Source: Caproiciproducens sp. CPB-2 (GTDB lineage Bacteria; Bacillota; Clostridia; Oscillospirales; Acutalibacteraceae). Taken from it: DNA of 64,000 nucleotides. Each line of letters starts with the position of its first letter. The stretch's first letter is position 1. Below the pieces are notes generated by a model. The model was not told the DNA's origin. It made no database searches and saw only the letters and a list, made by a program, of their open reading frames with translations. Shown piece by piece: positions 34,535 to 43,651 of the stretch. The translations under genes and the position numbers were made by a program. Where the stretch lies: positions 1,860,001 through 1,924,000 of the forward strand of contig NZ_CP142860.1 of the NCBI RefSeq assembly GCF_036287215.1, given 5' to 3'.

Positions 34535-35993
34535 AAACAGTTTTCACCTGATCTTTTCTAATAATCATTTCCTCAAAGCGATTGATATATTCATAGGGAT
34601 ATTTAAAGTTAAAAATGCGGGTAAGTCCGCCCGAGTACGGGTCTTTGATTTTGCTCGCGGCGCCCGCGCCGCAGGCGAGAATCGTCTGGGATTCCTCCAT
34701 AATCACAACATTGTACGGGCTTTCAAAGCCGGGCCTCGCCCATCCGGTATTTTCCAGATTGCCCACCATCCGGCTCTGCCGGTAAAGATAATACGGCAAA
34801 TACCCGTGCGAAAGCAGCCGGCTGTCGGCGTAATCCAGCATTTCCGACGCCTGTGCGCCGCTTACAAAAGGCTCGCTTCCCTCCTGAAAAATCCTGGCCG
34901 AACGCTTCAGGGCAAGCGTGTGGACCGTAACGCTTTCCGGGGCAAGGCGGATCACTTCATCCAAAGTGGACATAAAGCTCTCCACCGTGTCCTGCGGCAG
35001 TCCCGTAATCAGATCCATATTGATATTGCCGAAGCCGTGTTCACGCGCCAGCGCGAAAGCCGAAAGGGTCTGCGCGGTCGTATGGCGGCGGCCGATTGCT
35101 TTGAGCACTTCGTCGTTCAGCGTCTGTGGATTGATGCTGATGCGCGTAACCCCGCGCCTTTTCATCGCGTCCAGCTTATCGCCGGCAATGGTGTCCGGCC
35201 TGCCCGCTTCCACAGTAAACTCACGGCAGGCAGAGAGGTCAAAGCTGTCGCGGATGGCGGCCAGAAGGACCTCCATCTGCTGCGCGGACAGGGTCGTGGG
35301 CGTTCCTCCGCCGATGTAAACGGACTCCAGCCGCAGCTTCAGGCCGGAGGCTACTTTCGCGGTATGACGGATTTCTTCGCAAAGGAGAGTCAGGTACTGC
35401 GGAATCAGCTTTGCCGTCTTTTCCACCGACGACGAAACGAAGGAGCAGTAAGAGCAGCGCGTCGGGCAGAAAGGGATGGAAACATACAGGCTGAAGGATT
35501 CCGGTCTGGACTGTGCCAGAATCTTTTCTTCGCCGCGCATGGTCAAAAGGCTTAATTCCGTTTTAGCGCCGGAAACAAGAAGCTCGTTCCGAAAATAATC
35601 CAGCCCTTCCTGTTCCCCTTTTTCGGCAATCAGGCGGCGCAGCAGCTTTACCGGCCTGACTCCCGTCAGGATTCCCCACTTCGGGGTAAAGCCGCAGTAT
35701 TGTGTCAGAAGGCGGAACAGCATAACCGCCATACGGCGCTCGCTGTCCTTCTGCTGGACATCTCCCGATAAAGCAAGCGTATCCGAGTCTTCGCCCTCGT
35801 AGGAACCGAGCTTCACGCGCACGGAAATCCGCAATCCTTCCGGCAAGGCCTTCAGCCCGGTATAAACGAGCCAGTCGTCCTGCTCATCAGCGGGCAATTC
35901 GGAAACCACTTTGATTTTTTGATAAGGAAAAAAGACGCGGCAGAGATTTTCCATTTCGTAATGGAACGAGTGTCCGTCGATCATCAGGATCAT
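34497..35993 (-). CDS. hemZ: Coproporphyrinogen III dehydrogenase HemZ (radical SAM)
   Basis: 498 residues starting with MILMIDGHSFHYEMENLCRV at ATG 35993, the ATGA overlap with the upstream MBL gene; the 60-nt extension to 36053 is that gene. CPTRCSYCSFVS (about 177-188) is the radical SAM CxxxCxxC cluster, followed by YIGGGTPTTLSAQQMEVLL (about 225-243). The N-terminal 170 residues are the HemZ-specific extension with LTGVRPVKLLRRLI. Anaerobic oxidation of coproporphyrinogen III in haem synthesis is the known role; some members may act elsewhere. Confidence 0.9.
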   Translation of the reverse strand: MILMIDGHSFHYEMENLCRVFFPYQKIKVVSELPADEQDDWLVYTGLKALPEGLRISVRVKLGSYEGEDSDTLALSGDVQQKDSERRMAVMLFRLLTQYCGFTPKWGILTGVRPVKLLRRLIAEKGEQEGLDYFRNELLVSGAKTELSLLTMRGEEKILAQSRPESFSLYVSIPFCPTRCSYCSFVSSSVEKTAKLIPQYLTLLCEEIRHTAKVASGLKLRLESVYIGGGTPTTLSAQQMEVLLAAIRDSFDLSACREFTVEAGRPDTIAGDKLDAMKRRGVTRISINPQTLNDEVLKAIGRRHTTAQTLSAFALAREHGFGNINMDLITGLPQDTVESFMSTLDEVIRLAPESVTVHTLALKRSARIFQEGSEPFVSGAQASEMLDYADSRLLSHGYLPYYLYRQSRMVGNLENTGWARPGFESPYNVVIMEESQTILACGAGAASKIKDPYSGGLTRIFNFKYPYEYINRFEEMIIRKDQVKTVYEQFCGVSERAQ

Positions 35994-36625
35994 AAGACGC
36001 CGTTCCCCATATACGGATTGTTTTTTCTTTCGTATTCCAGCGTCGTTTCCCATTCGTGCCCCGGGTAAACATGATAGTCTCCCTCGAGATTCTCAAGCTT
36101 TTTCAGGGAATCCATCATCTGCGGGTAGCTCCCGGTCGGGAAGTCCGTCCTGCCGCAGCTGCATTTCATCAGCGTATCGCCTGAAAAAATAGCGTCTCCC
36201 ACAAGATAGCAGCAGCTGCCGATCGTATGTCCGGGCGTATGCATCACACGGATTTTCAGGCTGCCAAGCTCTATCCTATCGCCGTCGTTCAGCGAGACAT
36301 CCGCCGTAAAAGGCTCCGCTCCCAGCGGGGTGACCATGGTGGACAAATTCAGGGAATTGTCAGCGGTAAACAGCATATCGTCGGAATAGATATAGATTTT
36401 GGCGCCCGTCAGCCGTTTTAAAGAACTTACCCCCATAATATGATCAAAATGCCCGTGAGTTAACAAAATGGCTTTGATATTCTCCTTGCCCGCGGCAAGA
36501 ACCGCCTTTGTCAGTCTCGGGTCCTCAAAACCCGGATCGATTACCGCCGACAGGCCGGTTTCGTCATCTGTCAGAATATAGCAGTTGGTGGGCAGCGGCC
36601 CGCCGGTGATTCTATTTACTTTCAT
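35990..36625 (-). CDS. Metallo-beta-lactamase-fold hydrolase (glyoxalase II-like)
   Basis: 211 residues, MKVNRITGGPLPTNCYILTD at the start and the zinc site LLTHGHFDHIMGV (about 64-76) with later HTPGHTIGSCCYL (about 138-150) and YPGHEWETTL. ATG 36625 fits homologues; the frame also opens at ATG 36655, and the AGGAGG there is 14 nt from 36625, so the true start is uncertain. Likely a thioester or lactone hydrolase such as hydroxyacylglutathione hydrolase-like enzymes. Overlaps hemZ by 4 nt. Confidence 0.88.
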   Translation of the reverse strand: MKVNRITGGPLPTNCYILTDDETGLSAVIDPGFEDPRLTKAVLAAGKENIKAILLTHGHFDHIMGVSSLKRLTGAKIYIYSDDMLFTADNSLNLSTMVTPLGAEPFTADVSLNDGDRIELGSLKIRVMHTPGHTIGSCCYLVGDAIFSGDTLMKCSCGRTDFPTGSYPQMMDSLKKLENLEGDYHVYPGHEWETTLEYERKNNPYMGNGVL

Positions 36626-36687
36626 ATCTGGCTTTAAGACCTCCTGTATCCTCATAATTGCCGGCAGTTCAGCCGTCCGGTCAGCTC

Positions 36688-38865
36688 TTAAGAACGTTTG
36701 ATAGAAATAATCCCCTCAATATTATTGAGACGGTTAATGATGCTGTTCAGGTGCTCCAGACCGTTGATGGTAATGGTAGCGGAAATCACGGCGCTGCCGT
36801 CCTTTGTTTCTCTGGAATTGAGCGAGTGAATAAAGATGTGCATATTGAAAAGCTGCTGGGTCACGTCGGCAAGCAGGCCGGAGCGGTCGTTCGCCACAAT
36901 TTCCAGCGTGGATTTAAATTCTTCCTTGACTTCGCCCGTCCAGTGAGCCTTGATCCATCTTTCCGGCTCGGGCGTGTCCTGCAGGTTCTGCGGAACATTG
37001 GAACAGGTGCGCTTGTGGATGGAAACGCCGAAGCCCCGGGTAATAAAGCCGATGATGTCATCCCCGGGCAGGGGGTTGCAGCAGCGCGAAAACTTGATCA
37101 GGCAGTTGTCCATCCCGTCGACCGTAACGCCGCCCACCGGCTTCTTCGGCGTCTGTTTGGCAGGCGGCTGTGCCGGCAGGGCCGCAGGCGGACGCTTGTC
37201 CTTCATATAGTCTTCTTTGATCTTGGGCATGATCTTCCAAAGCTGGATTCCGCCATAGCCAATGGCGGAGTATACATCGTCCGCCGTGGCGCAGTTCTGT
37301 TTGGCGCCGATTTTTTCCAGAATGGCGGCAAGCTCGGACTCGCTCATTTCAATGCCGTTCCTTCTGAATTCGCGTTCCAGCTCCGCTTTGCCTTCGATGA
37401 TGTTCTCATCGCGTTTCTCGCGTTTAAACCAGGCGCGTATTTTATTGCGGGCCTCGCTTGTTTTGACGATTTTCAGCCAGTCGCGGCTGGGTCCGCGGGT
37501 TTCTTTGGAGGTCAGGATCTCAATGATCTGCCCGGTTTTTACTTTGTAATCAATCGGCACAATCCGCTTGTCCACCTTTGCGCCGATCATCCGGTTGCCG
37601 ACGGCGCTGTGGATGGCATAGGCAAAGTCAATCACGGTGGAGCCGGACGGCAGATTAATGACATCGCCCCTCGGCGTAAAGACAAAGACTTCTTCCGGGG
37701 CCAGATCCGATTTGATGGTGCGCACCAGGTCGGTCGCGTCCTCGCTGTCCTTCTGGCTGTCCAGCATCTGACGGATCCAGGCAAGACGCTGCTCCAGTGA
37801 ATCGCCGCTCTTACCGCCAAGACCGAGCTTGTATTTCCAGTGAGCCGCGATTCCGTATTCCGCGGTATGGTGCATTTCCCACGTTCTGATCTGCACCTCG
37901 AACGGGATTCCGTCCTTCCCGATCACCGTCGTGTGCAGGGACTGGTACAAATTCGGCTTCGGGGTAGAGATATAATCCTTGAACCGGTTCGGAATCGGAC
38001 GGTACATGTCGTGAATAACGCCCAAAACATTGTAGCAGTCGTTTACCGTATCGACGATGACACGCACGGCGTAGATATCGTATATTTCATCCATGGAGCG
38101 TCCCTGGATAAATGTCTTCCGGAAAATCCCGTTGATGCTCTTGACTCTTCCTTCCAGATAAACGTTGGGAATCAGCGGCGACACGCGTTCAAAAATACAC
38201 TTTTTTGTCCGTTCAATAAAGGCTTTGCGCTCACTGCTGCGCAGCTCGAGGCTGCTTTCAATCTCCTCATAGGCCACGGGGTCCAGACATCGGAGGGAAA
38301 GGTCTTCCAGCTCCTCTTTCACGGCCCGGATGCCCAGACGGTGTGCAATCGGCGCGTAAACCTCCATATTTTCCAGCGCCTTGTCGCGCTGCTTCTGCGG
38401 CGGCATGAATTCAATCGTGCGCATATTGTGCAGGCGGTCGGCAAGCTTAATAATGATGACCCGGATATCTTCCGCCATGGCGATCAGCATTTTGCGCAGG
38501 TTCTCCGCCTGCTGTTCCTCCCGGGAAGAGTACGGAATACGGCCGAGCTTTGTTACACCGTCGGTCAGGTTGGCAATTTCCGCCCCAAAGCTCTTTTTCA
38601 GCTGCTCCAGATTGACCGGCGTATCCTCCACAACATCATGCAGAAGGCCGGCTGCAACGGATTCGGTATCCATGCCCAGTTCCACCAGGATGCAAGCGAC
38701 CGCGACAGGATGGGAAATATAAGGCGCGCCGGAAAGGCGTTTCTGCTCCTCATGGGATTTTACCGCGAGCTGATAGGCGCGGTCTATCACGTCCATGTCA
38801 TATTCATGTTCACTTTCCTTGATTAAAGCGACCAAACGATCATACGTCATTAGCGGCCACGCCAT
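36688..38865 (-). CDS. rel: Bifunctional (p)ppGpp synthetase/hydrolase (Rel/SpoT)
   Basis: 725 residues. HD hydrolase domain with SGAPYISHPVAVACILVELG and AAGLLHDVVEDTPVNL (about 47-80), synthetase domain with KPNLYQSLHTTVIGKDG (about 305-321), TGS domain (about 395-455) and a C-terminal ACT domain (ISATITINGLEHLNSIINRL). It makes (p)ppGpp on stalled ribosomes and degrades it. ATG 38865 is preceded by AAGGCGGGTG; it overlaps recJ by 26 nt, so exact start is uncertain. Confidence 0.96.
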   Translation of the reverse strand: MAWPLMTYDRLVALIKESEHEYDMDVIDRAYQLAVKSHEEQKRLSGAPYISHPVAVACILVELGMDTESVAAGLLHDVVEDTPVNLEQLKKSFGAEIANLTDGVTKLGRIPYSSREEQQAENLRKMLIAMAEDIRVIIIKLADRLHNMRTIEFMPPQKQRDKALENMEVYAPIAHRLGIRAVKEELEDLSLRCLDPVAYEEIESSLELRSSERKAFIERTKKCIFERVSPLIPNVYLEGRVKSINGIFRKTFIQGRSMDEIYDIYAVRVIVDTVNDCYNVLGVIHDMYRPIPNRFKDYISTPKPNLYQSLHTTVIGKDGIPFEVQIRTWEMHHTAEYGIAAHWKYKLGLGGKSGDSLEQRLAWIRQMLDSQKDSEDATDLVRTIKSDLAPEEVFVFTPRGDVINLPSGSTVIDFAYAIHSAVGNRMIGAKVDKRIVPIDYKVKTGQIIEILTSKETRGPSRDWLKIVKTSEARNKIRAWFKREKRDENIIEGKAELEREFRRNGIEMSESELAAILEKIGAKQNCATADDVYSAIGYGGIQLWKIMPKIKEDYMKDKRPPAALPAQPPAKQTPKKPVGGVTVDGMDNCLIKFSRCCNPLPGDDIIGFITRGFGVSIHKRTCSNVPQNLQDTPEPERWIKAHWTGEVKEEFKSTLEIVANDRSGLLADVTQQLFNMHIFIHSLNSRETKDGSAVISATITINGLEHLNSIINRLNNIEGIISIKRS

Positions 38866-40933
38866 AGGATTCACCCGCCTTTCCCAGAGAATATAAATGA
38901 TTCAGTATGTTGGAACGGAACAAGTCCACTTTCTTTTCCGTATGTATCATTTCTACCGTGCAGATATTGCCGGATTTCTCCATCTTAATCAGATGATGCT
39001 CAGCAAGGACGTCCAGTGCCGTCAGAAGCTTTCCAAGGCCGATCTGTGCGGAACCGATTTTCGCCAAAAGGATTTCCGCTTCCCCGGAAAAGCCGTTTCC
39101 CGCACGCACCGCGCGGTAAACGGTGGCAAACTCGTTCCGGTTCGGTATCAGGCCGGAAAGCTCTTCCTGCGACAACGGTTCTTCTCTTTTGGATTTCTCA
39201 TAGAGCGCAAACCCGGCAATGACCCCGTCCAAATCCACATCGGAGCGTTTCAGGTCTTTGATATAAATGGAAAGCGTATTCTTTCCGTTGTATTCCCGTG
39301 CTTCCAGCGTGACCGCAAGGTCAAGCAGATCGCCGGGAGAATACGGAAACTGCTCCAGCGTAGTGCCGAATTTCATGCAGCGTACAGCGGCGGTACCCTG
39401 CGTCACGGTAACGCGCAGATGCTTTCCACCGCCGACCGGCGTGATGTCGGACAATGTCATATGATACAAACCGAAAAGCGGCGACGGATTCCCCATCCCG
39501 AACGGTTCCAGCGCCCGTACATATTCGGGAATATCCAGCGTCAGCTGCTGCGGTTTTAAAAGGCAGTCGATTTTCAGAATGGGAACCGGCATTGGGCCGT
39601 CCAAGGAAGCGGCGTAAGCATTGATCGTTTTACGGAACGCGGAGATGTTTTCCGTCGGCAACGTCAGGCCAGCCGCCATCGGGTGCCCGCCATAGCGGGT
39701 AAGCAGTCTGTCACAGGAACGCACCGCTTCAAAGAGGGAAAATCCCTCAATACTTCTGCCGGAACCCCTGGCTTCTTCGCCGGAATAGGAAATGATGATG
39801 CTTGGTTTTCCAAACTGCTCGGTAATTCTGGAAGAAACAATTCCGATGACGCCATGGTGCCAGTTTTCGCCCTCGATGACCAAAACGCGGTCATAAAGCC
39901 TCTGCGGCTGTTCCTTTAACTGCTGCAGTGCCTTTTCATATATTTCTCTTTCAATTTGGCGACGGTATTCATTTTCGTCATTGATATCGCAGGAAAGCTC
40001 ACCCGCTTCGTCCGGATATTCGGTCAGCAGCAGACGGACCGCTCTGTCGGGCGAACCGATCCGCCCCGTCGCGTTGATGCGCGGCACAATGGTAAAGGCA
40101 ATATTTCCGGAGGTCAGTTTCCGCCCTTCCATCCCCGCCTGCTCCAGCAAAGAGCGAAGGCCGATCCGGTCGGTGCGTGAAATCATCCTGAGCCCCTCTT
40201 TGACAAAGCTGCGGTTTTCTCCCGTCAGCGGAACAATATCGCCGATCGTCCCGATCGCGACAAGATCGGCGTAATTATCGAGAAGAGCCGTTATATCACA
40301 GTCTTCCCCTTCCAGAGCCATAATCAGCTTAAAGGCAACTCCGACACCGGAAAAATCTTTATACGGACTTTTGCAGTCGGCCCGGTAAGGGTCCACAACG
40401 GCACAGGCACGCGGCAGCTCCGCGCGCGGCCGGTGGTGATCCGTAATAACAACGTCCATGGAAAGGCTGTTCGCATAATCGACTTCTTCGATCGACGATA
40501 TCCCGTTGTCAACCGTAACAATCAGGCTGACCTGCTGCTCATGCAGTGTTTTGATCGCATTGCTGTTGAGGCCGTAGCCTTCCCCTTCACGCTCCGGGAT
40601 ATAATACAGCACATTTGCTCCGCAGGATTCCAGATAGGAATACAGCATTGCGGTAGAGGTTACCCCGTCGGCGTCGTAATCCCCGTAAACGGCTATTTTT
40701 TCAAATCCGTCCACAGCGCTTAAAATACGGTCGGCCGCCTGACGCATATCGGCCATTAAAAACGGATCGGAAAAAGTCAGTTCGGACTGAAACAGCTCCC
40801 GGATGTGCTCCGGCTCCGTTATTCCCCTTGCCTGCAGCAAAACCGCCAGAAGCTCGGGAATTCCTGTTTCTTTCGATATTTTCTGCACAGACTGGCCGTC
40901 ACAAGGAAAAACCTGCCACTTTTTTATACTCAC
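38840..40933 (-). CDS. recJ: Single-stranded-DNA-specific exonuclease RecJ
   Basis: 697 residues. DHH motifs: AVYGDYDADGVTSTAMLYSY (about 78-97) and VVITDHHRPRAELPRACAVV (about 154-173), then the DHHA1 part and an extended C-terminus (about 560-697) with helical repeats of the Firmicutes type. 5' to 3' ssDNA exonuclease of repair and recombination. Starts at GTG 40933 with AGGTG 8 nt upstream. First gene of the recJ-rel-MBL-hemZ-kinase group. Confidence 0.95.
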   Translation of the reverse strand: MSIKKWQVFPCDGQSVQKISKETGIPELLAVLLQARGITEPEHIRELFQSELTFSDPFLMADMRQAADRILSAVDGFEKIAVYGDYDADGVTSTAMLYSYLESCGANVLYYIPEREGEGYGLNSNAIKTLHEQQVSLIVTVDNGISSIEEVDYANSLSMDVVITDHHRPRAELPRACAVVDPYRADCKSPYKDFSGVGVAFKLIMALEGEDCDITALLDNYADLVAIGTIGDIVPLTGENRSFVKEGLRMISRTDRIGLRSLLEQAGMEGRKLTSGNIAFTIVPRINATGRIGSPDRAVRLLLTEYPDEAGELSCDINDENEYRRQIEREIYEKALQQLKEQPQRLYDRVLVIEGENWHHGVIGIVSSRITEQFGKPSIIISYSGEEARGSGRSIEGFSLFEAVRSCDRLLTRYGGHPMAAGLTLPTENISAFRKTINAYAASLDGPMPVPILKIDCLLKPQQLTLDIPEYVRALEPFGMGNPSPLFGLYHMTLSDITPVGGGKHLRVTVTQGTAAVRCMKFGTTLEQFPYSPGDLLDLAVTLEAREYNGKNTLSIYIKDLKRSDVDLDGVIAGFALYEKSKREEPLSQEELSGLIPNRNEFATVYRAVRAGNGFSGEAEILLAKIGSAQIGLGKLLTALDVLAEHHLIKMEKSGNICTVEMIHTEKKVDLFRSNILNHLYSLGKAGESYGVAANDV

Positions 40934-41041
40934 GCACTACACCTGCCCCATAATTTCTTATTGTATCATTTTGATAAAAAATATTCAATATTTATCTGCA
41001 TCCTATCACATCAAAGCGGCCACGGTTCCCATGCATGACAA

Positions 41042-41103
41042 CAAAAAAGCCACCGATGACTGCCGGCGACCACAGAAAAAGGTCAGCCGGACAGACCGGT
41101 GGC
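41042..41103 (-). terminator. Large terminator after secF
   Basis: Minus strand GCCACCGG...GGTGGC pairs the outer arms (41103-41096 with 41055-41049) with a second inner stem (GGCTGACC near 41085 with GGTCGCC near 41066), then six Ts at 41047-41042. A long, branched but stable terminator for the secDF transcript. Confidence 0.75.
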
Positions 41104-41140
41104 ATGGATTCAAATAACGGTTTTCACCCGCACAAAAGCC

Positions 41141-42097
41141 TTAAGCGTTTGCCTGCGCCCTTTTTGCAGCCTTGTGGTTCTGCCACATGACATACATCGG
41201 GCCGGCAATGCAGACAGAGGAATAACAGCCGGTGACAACGCCGACCATCATCGGCAGAGCAAACGTAGTTACACTGCTCAGACCATAAACAGCGCCGACC
41301 ACATACACTGTCGCAATGGATGAAAATGTGCATGCGGCGGTATAGAGGGAACGGGTAAAGGTCTGGTTGATGCTGGTATTGACCAGGGCTGAGTACGGAG
41401 TCTTCGGCCCAAGCAGCCTGCGGTTTTCTCTGATACGGTCGTAAATGATGATGGTATCGTTCAGAGAATATCCCAAAATAGTCAGAACAACGGCGATAAA
41501 GCTGTCATTGAGCGGCATCCTGAAGATAATGAAGGTAAAGTAAACCATGATAACGTCATGTAAAAGGGCGATAATCGCCATAACGCCTGCGGACATACCG
41601 CCGATTTTCTTAAATCTGAGTGCGACATAAAGAATCAGCAGCAGGGAGGCAATCGCAACCGCGGCGATACATTTCGCAAAGAAGCTGCGCCCCATGGACG
41701 GGTTGATAGAGCTTGATTCGACAACCTGGAAGCCCGCGTTCGGGTATTTCGCTGCAAGCGCTTTGGCAATTGCCTGCTGGCTGTCAATGGAAATGGAATC
41801 CGTTCCCGCAAAGGAAATGGAAACGTTGTTTTTTGCTTCAGAGCCGTCGGCGGATTTTACATCTTCAAGGATACGGACGGTAACGTCCTTCTGAGTGGCG
41901 TCCTGAACAATTTTCTCTACATCCTCCTGTACAATCTTTCCGGTGTAGGAATATTTGATGACCGCGCCGCCGGTAAACTGAATGTCGAGCTGGGTGCCGA
42001 AAATGATATTGAAAATCAGACCGATCGCCATGATTCCAATGGAAATACCGAAAAAGATTTTCCTGTTTTCAAAAAATTTGATGTGAAAGGTTTTCAT
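41141..42097 (-). CDS. secF: Protein translocase subunit SecF
   Basis: 318 residues from ATG 42097 (GGAGGTG); the ORF extension to 42121 is the end of secD, with a 4-nt ATGA overlap. Six membrane helices; first helix about 14-33, then the large periplasmic-type domain (FGTQLDIQFTGGAVIKYSYT onward), and later SLNDTIIIYDRIRENRRLLG (about 218-237), a SecF signature. SecF with SecD uses proton-motive force to pull secreted proteins through SecYEG. Confidence 0.96.
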   Translation of the reverse strand: MKTFHIKFFENRKIFFGISIGIMAIGLIFNIIFGTQLDIQFTGGAVIKYSYTGKIVQEDVEKIVQDATQKDVTVRILEDVKSADGSEAKNNVSISFAGTDSISIDSQQAIAKALAAKYPNAGFQVVESSSINPSMGRSFFAKCIAAVAIASLLLILYVALRFKKIGGMSAGVMAIIALLHDVIMVYFTFIIFRMPLNDSFIAVVLTILGYSLNDTIIIYDRIRENRRLLGPKTPYSALVNTSINQTFTRSLYTAACTFSSIATVYVVGAVYGLSSVTTFALPMMVGVVTGCYSSVCIAGPMYVMWQNHKAAKRAQANA

Positions 42098-43503
42098 TTT
42101 GCGGCACCTCCATATAACCATTTGCTGCGTGCGAACTTAAACCCGGAAAGGGACTTTGTCATCAGGCGGGTCGCCGTTACGCCGAACACGAAGTTGCCGA
42201 CAATACCAATGAGCAGAGTATAACCGAAGGAATAAATGGAACCGGTGGTCGACGGGCCAAAGATCATGGAAAGAATGTTCGTCGGTCCGAAAACGCCCAT
42301 CAGAATCAGAGCAACGATAATAACGGTGATATTGCCGTCGAAAATCGCCCAGAAGCTGTTGTCGTCACCCTTCTGGATAGCTCCGTCAAGCGTTTTGCCC
42401 GCCCACAGTTCCTCTTTGATTCTGGATGCGGTAATAATATTTGCGTCCACGCCCATGCCAATGGAAAGGATAATACCGGCAATACCGGGCAGGGTCATGG
42501 TGAAGCTGTTTACAAACGGGAAGTAACCGGAAACAGCCGCAAAAGAAAGCGCGATCTGGCCAAGCAGCGCAATAATCGCGACAAAGCCGGGAAGTCTGAA
42601 AACGAAAAGCATAAAGATACAAATGATAGCGAATGCAATGCAGCCGGCAATCAGCATGGCGTGCAGGGAAGAAGCTCCCAGCAGAGGGCTGATCGTGCTG
42701 AAGTTTGTAGTGGTAAGCTTAAAGGGAAGCGCACCGGCAGAAATCTTGTTTGCCAAATCAGATGCTTCCGCAGCGGTAAAATTGCCCTCGATGGAGCATT
42801 TTCCGTCGGTGATGACCGCGTTGACCGTCGGACTGGAAATCATCACATCGTCCATCCAGATGGAAATAACCTGACCCTGCAGGCGCTCGGTTGCCTCCGC
42901 GAATTTTTCGGTTCCACTGTCACTCAATGCAAGAGACACCTGATATTTTTGCCCGCCGGACGTTTGGTCCGAATACATTTCGGCCTTGGCGCTACTGATT
43001 TCGTTTCCCTGAAGAATAATTTTCTCCGCAGTAGTTCCCTTCGGGGTTTTATAGACGGGTTGTCCATCGGAACCGGTTTCCGTCGTCGTATACTCGCCGC
43101 CCTCGCGGAAGGTAAGCAGCGCCGTTGCGGAAAGCTCCTGAATTGCGCTTTCCGGGTCAAAACTGGTTTCGCCGTTCTTCCACGGGAAGCGGACAATAAT
43201 CCGGTCATGATCGTAGTCCGTATACAACTCATAATCGGTGATGTGTTTGTCAGTCATTCGAAGCTCAATAATTGATTTGGCGGAATCAATTTGGTCCTTG
43301 GTCGCCTTGGTCGAAGTTGCGGGGCTAAACGTAGCCTCGACGCCGCCGTTGATGTCAATTCCCCATCTAATGTCGCTTACACCCTTTATGTAGGTGTTCG
43401 AATTATCCCCGTTTTGTCCCTTAATACCAAAAGTAGCGGTATAAGTTAAAAACAGTATGAGGAGGGCGACGATGAAAAAAACTGGTTTTGCTACTCGCTT
43501 CAT
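42094..43503 (-). CDS. secD: Protein translocase subunit SecD
   Basis: 469 residues from ATG 43503 (GGAGGA upstream; the extension to 43587 has no ribosome site). One N-terminal helix (about 6-23), a long periplasmic P1 domain (SDIRWGIDINGGVEATFSPA at about 45, RIIVRFPWKN), then five helices including SIGMGVDANIITASRIKEEL (about 355-374). yajC is not adjacent. Co-translated with secF. Confidence 0.96.
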   Translation of the reverse strand: MKRVAKPVFFIVALLILFLTYTATFGIKGQNGDNSNTYIKGVSDIRWGIDINGGVEATFSPATSTKATKDQIDSAKSIIELRMTDKHITDYELYTDYDHDRIIVRFPWKNGETSFDPESAIQELSATALLTFREGGEYTTTETGSDGQPVYKTPKGTTAEKIILQGNEISSAKAEMYSDQTSGGQKYQVSLALSDSGTEKFAEATERLQGQVISIWMDDVMISSPTVNAVITDGKCSIEGNFTAAEASDLANKISAGALPFKLTTTNFSTISPLLGASSLHAMLIAGCIAFAIICIFMLFVFRLPGFVAIIALLGQIALSFAAVSGYFPFVNSFTMTLPGIAGIILSIGMGVDANIITASRIKEELWAGKTLDGAIQKGDDNSFWAIFDGNITVIIVALILMGVFGPTNILSMIFGPSTTGSIYSFGYTLLIGIVGNFVFGVTATRLMTKSLSGFKFARSKWLYGGAAK

Positions 43504-43618
43504 TCGTAAATCCTCCAATTTTGGTGTTCTGTGAATCCTCGCAGACGTAACAAAGTTTATTATATTGTTATTGCCCCAAAAAGTCAATCGATTTGGTAAG
43601 ATTATTAACGGATACGGT

Positions 43619-43645
43619 CAAAAAAAGAAAGGGAGCAGCGCTCCC
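43619..43645 (-). terminator. Terminator of the aminotransferase gene
   Basis: GGGAGC (43631-43636) and GCTCCC (43640-43645) in a short hairpin, with a long A-run on the plus strand (T-run on the minus strand) at 43619-43630. Confidence 0.75.
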
Positions 43646-43651
43646 CTTCCC

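Noticed and set aside
36658..37800. Plus-strand frame of 380 codons opposite rel
   Set aside because: Antisense shadow of rel; composition and lack of ribosome site do not support it.
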